Under the pieces are notes generated by a model. It was given only the letters and a program-made list of their open reading frames with translations. It did not search any database and was not told where the DNA came from. Source: Branchipolynoe longqiensis (Eukaryota > Annelida > Polychaeta > Phyllodocida > Polynoidae). Taken from it: DNA of 64,000 nt. This document shows, one piece after another, positions 62,207 through 64,000 of this stretch. The translations under genes and the position numbers were made by a program. Location of the stretch: the NCBI GenBank assembly GCA_030323885.1, contig CM059194.1:6285686-6349685 (forward strand), read 5' to 3'. Numbering within the stretch: the stretch's first letter is position 1; the number at the start of each line of letters is the position of its first letter.

Positions 62207-62614
62207 CTGAGGTTAAACCAAAGTTGGTTAATTGAAATTATCGGTTAATCCACACAAAATTGTCAGACCCCAGGCCCCTTCAGGTACATACAGTTAAACC
62301 AAATTTTCATTTGGTTATAGGGTCATTGGAGACCCCACCGACTTTTTCATATGATAAATGGTAGTATTTTGCCGGGCCGCCGAAAAAAGTTTGGATTAAC
62401 CGATTGTTTGATTTAACCGACCTTGGTTTAACAGGGTTATACTGTATATGCATAAAAAAACAATAATCAAAGTGTCCACATACATTGCATATTGCATTCA
62501 TAATGCACCCGCGTATTTACCAAGGCCAACTCAAAGTCACAGCCAAAGCTCGGTTAAACCAATCCAAACAAATTTCTAGGGTCCCTTCAAGTTTGGTTTA
62601 ACGGGGTTATACTG
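62207..62614. mobile_element. Composite pogo/mariner-like MITE, copy 2 (inverted)
   Basis: Right end GGTTTAACGGGGTTATACTG plus an internal end GGTTTAACAGGGTTATACTG at about 62425-62444. ATGATAAATGGTAGTATTTT and AACAATAATCAAAGTGTCCA match 1513-2003 in the opposite orientation. The left end is truncated. Confidence 0.75.
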
Positions 62615-62921
62615 TATGATGTGCCAGAACTGTTAATAATACCCACGGGAGTGCCCAGCGTCTAACGGTGCTGGGCAGACCAATCCCCACCTACTGGGCT
62701 CGAACTCAAATAAACTGTTCTAAGTGAGATCTTTCATTAAGATATATCGAATATTCATGTAAGGAATACATGGTAAAATCACGTGACTAGGTCTTTAAGC
62801 TCTTACTGTGAATAATCCAAATAATGTCAAGCAGAATTTGAAACACCAAGAAAGGCTGAAACTGCAATAAATGACAGTAACCAACACTTGGTTTTTAAGT
62901 GGGTTTCAAAGCGCTGTCGCT
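62615..62921. other. Unassigned sequence
   Basis: Contains CTGGGCTCGAACTC, a weak B-box-like motif. No gene. Confidence 0.3.
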
Positions 62922-62930
62922 TGAGGGTGT

Positions 62931-63268
62931 TTCGTTGGTTCCTTGTTGGAGTTTTACATCCTGGCAACATCTAAGGTTATATCAAGACGGGTACCGACTT
63001 GTGACAGTGCACACTGTTGGCAACTTTATAGTGTTGTCCCACTAGGAGACCAAGCTGCTTGCACCATGACCTGATATCCCACTGAGTCACATTATCCTGA
63101 CACTGATCCAACCAGTCCTTGCCCTATCCTAATAATGCCGAGCGGCAGGCTAGGAAGCGACAAGTATCAATTTTGAAAGTCATCGGTTTAACTCAATCAG
63201 GAATCAAATTCCCAACCTTCCGCACGGGAAGCCTGCGCTCTGCCCATTGGGCAATCACGTCCAGTGCC
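62931..63268 (-). mobile_element. SINE-A, full length, 9-bp TSD
   Basis: Flanked by TGAGGGTGT at 62922-62930 and 63269-63277. Head of the GCCTGCGCTCTGCCCATTGG type, with diverged A box (GGCAATCACGTCC). Confidence 0.9.
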
Positions 63269-63387
63269 TGAGGGTGTAGATCTTAACTTCAAGGAGAGCT
63301 GTCTTTGCCTTTATTCACCTAATTAGTCTGGTACCGGTGTCCCAGACAGCGCTAATGTGGAACTGTCCCAGAAACAAACCAATGCAA

Positions 63388-63716
63388 AGTTTGTTTTATT
63401 TAACAATGCCTCTAGAGTGCGATTTTTATCATCAGCTATTGGACGTCAAACATATGGTCATTCTGACATATTTCTTCGGAGGAAACCTTCTGTCGCCACA
63501 TCGGCTACTCTTTCTGATAATCAGAAAGGGGTCATGTATATGTACTTTCCCACAGATAGGACAGCACATACCACAGCCTTTCATGCACCACTTGTGGACC
63601 ACTGGTTGGAACGGAAAATAGCCCAAACTGCAAATGTGCCCACTGAGCAGGATCGATCGGATGACTGACACCTTCACAGGTGGACACGCTACCGCCTGAG
63701 CTACGTCCCGCTCCTT
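63388..63716 (-). mobile_element. V-SINE-like, near full length
   Basis: Minus strand GACGTAGCTCAGGCGGTAGC head, GCAGTTTGGGCTATTTTCCG, TTTGACGTCCAATAGCTGAT, TTAAATAAAACAAAC end. Confidence 0.85.
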
Positions 63717-64000
63717 GTCCTAGGAAAGCTATTCTCGATGTCGGACATCTGGGCACTTTTGGGGTTCTCATAGAAACAACATTAAAACTACCCTAACTAT
63801 CACAGTGATTTGTGCTTTTTGGTGCGTTGAAAGCAAATTTCTCTTGTTTCTATTAAATAGTTCAGATCTTTCTCTATAATTTCACATTCAGCTATTTTTT
63901 AATCAGCCAATTGGAAGTTCTTGAATTTATTTGGCGAAAATAGTTTTTGAGGCCATGATCTGGTAAGGCTAACACTGGCACTGACACTCAGAATATCCCA
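63717..64000. other. Unassigned sequence
   Basis: AT-rich window edge; no gene or repeat recognised. Confidence 0.3.

Overview
This is a eukaryotic, repeat-dominated, gene-poor stretch, most likely from a mollusc and perhaps a gastropod. The lineage call rests on several copies of a SINE whose conserved 3' half (around TTGACGTCCAATAGC and AGAGGTGTCGTTAAATAAA) resembles the V-SINE (RUDI-like) families I know from molluscan genomes, and on the abundance of tRNA-headed SINEs and TIR-only MITEs. No complete host protein-coding gene is recognisable. The only host-gene-like signal is a weak candidate first exon near 40.58 kb.

Short names used below. SINE-A and SINE-B share a tRNA-Leu/Ser-like head (A box TGGCCGAATGAGTTG, B box GGTTCGAATCC) and about 150 bp of sequence, then diverge: SINE-A continues CTGGTTGGCTCAGTGTCAGG and ends AACTCCAACAACCAACC, while SINE-B continues GCAGTGGAATGAGGAAGACC. 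SINE-C has a different tRNA-like head (A box TGGTGTAATGGTTAGCAC, B box GGTTCGAGTCC), a leader CTCAGGCAAGTAACCACATA and a tail ending in GTTGAACCTACCCTGTGTAT. TTAA-MITE is a roughly 350-bp TIR element starting AGCTGCATAGTCCGATG. SINE strand means the strand carrying the tRNA head in 5' to 3' order.

Layout. 0-7.4 kb: microsatellites, SINEs, a pogo/mariner-like MITE and LTR remnants. 7.5-9.7 kb: a GC-rich retroelement-like unit with its own TATA box, a broken gag/ORF1-like reading frame, a poly(A) signal and short inverted termini. 10.3-16.7 kb: large tandem arrays (67-bp, 52-bp, pyrimidine-rich). 17-26 kb: SINEs, MITEs, LINE 3' ends, and a solo LTR nested in a TA-flanked MITE. 26-29.8 kb: a 3.7-kb GAGT array. 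30-35 kb: an LTR-like insertion, a 763-bp foldback MITE, a 1.2-kb G/T-only array and a purine tract. 35-44 kb: nested TTAA-MITEs, a 5'-truncated RTE-type LINE and Harbinger-like MITEs. 44.1-48.75 kb: a full-length Ty3/mag-like LTR retrotransposon with 5-bp target duplication, damaged gag and open pol. 48.9-64 kb: more SINEs, SINE-derived arrays, foldback MITEs and a second LTR-like copy.

The sequence therefore records layered transposition. Many insertions fall inside other repeats, so target sites and target-site duplications (TSDs) can be read by comparing filled and empty copies within the window. The non-autonomous elements here need enzymes encoded elsewhere: LINE reverse transcriptase for the SINEs, and transposases for the TTAA, TTA/TAA and TA-flanked MITEs.
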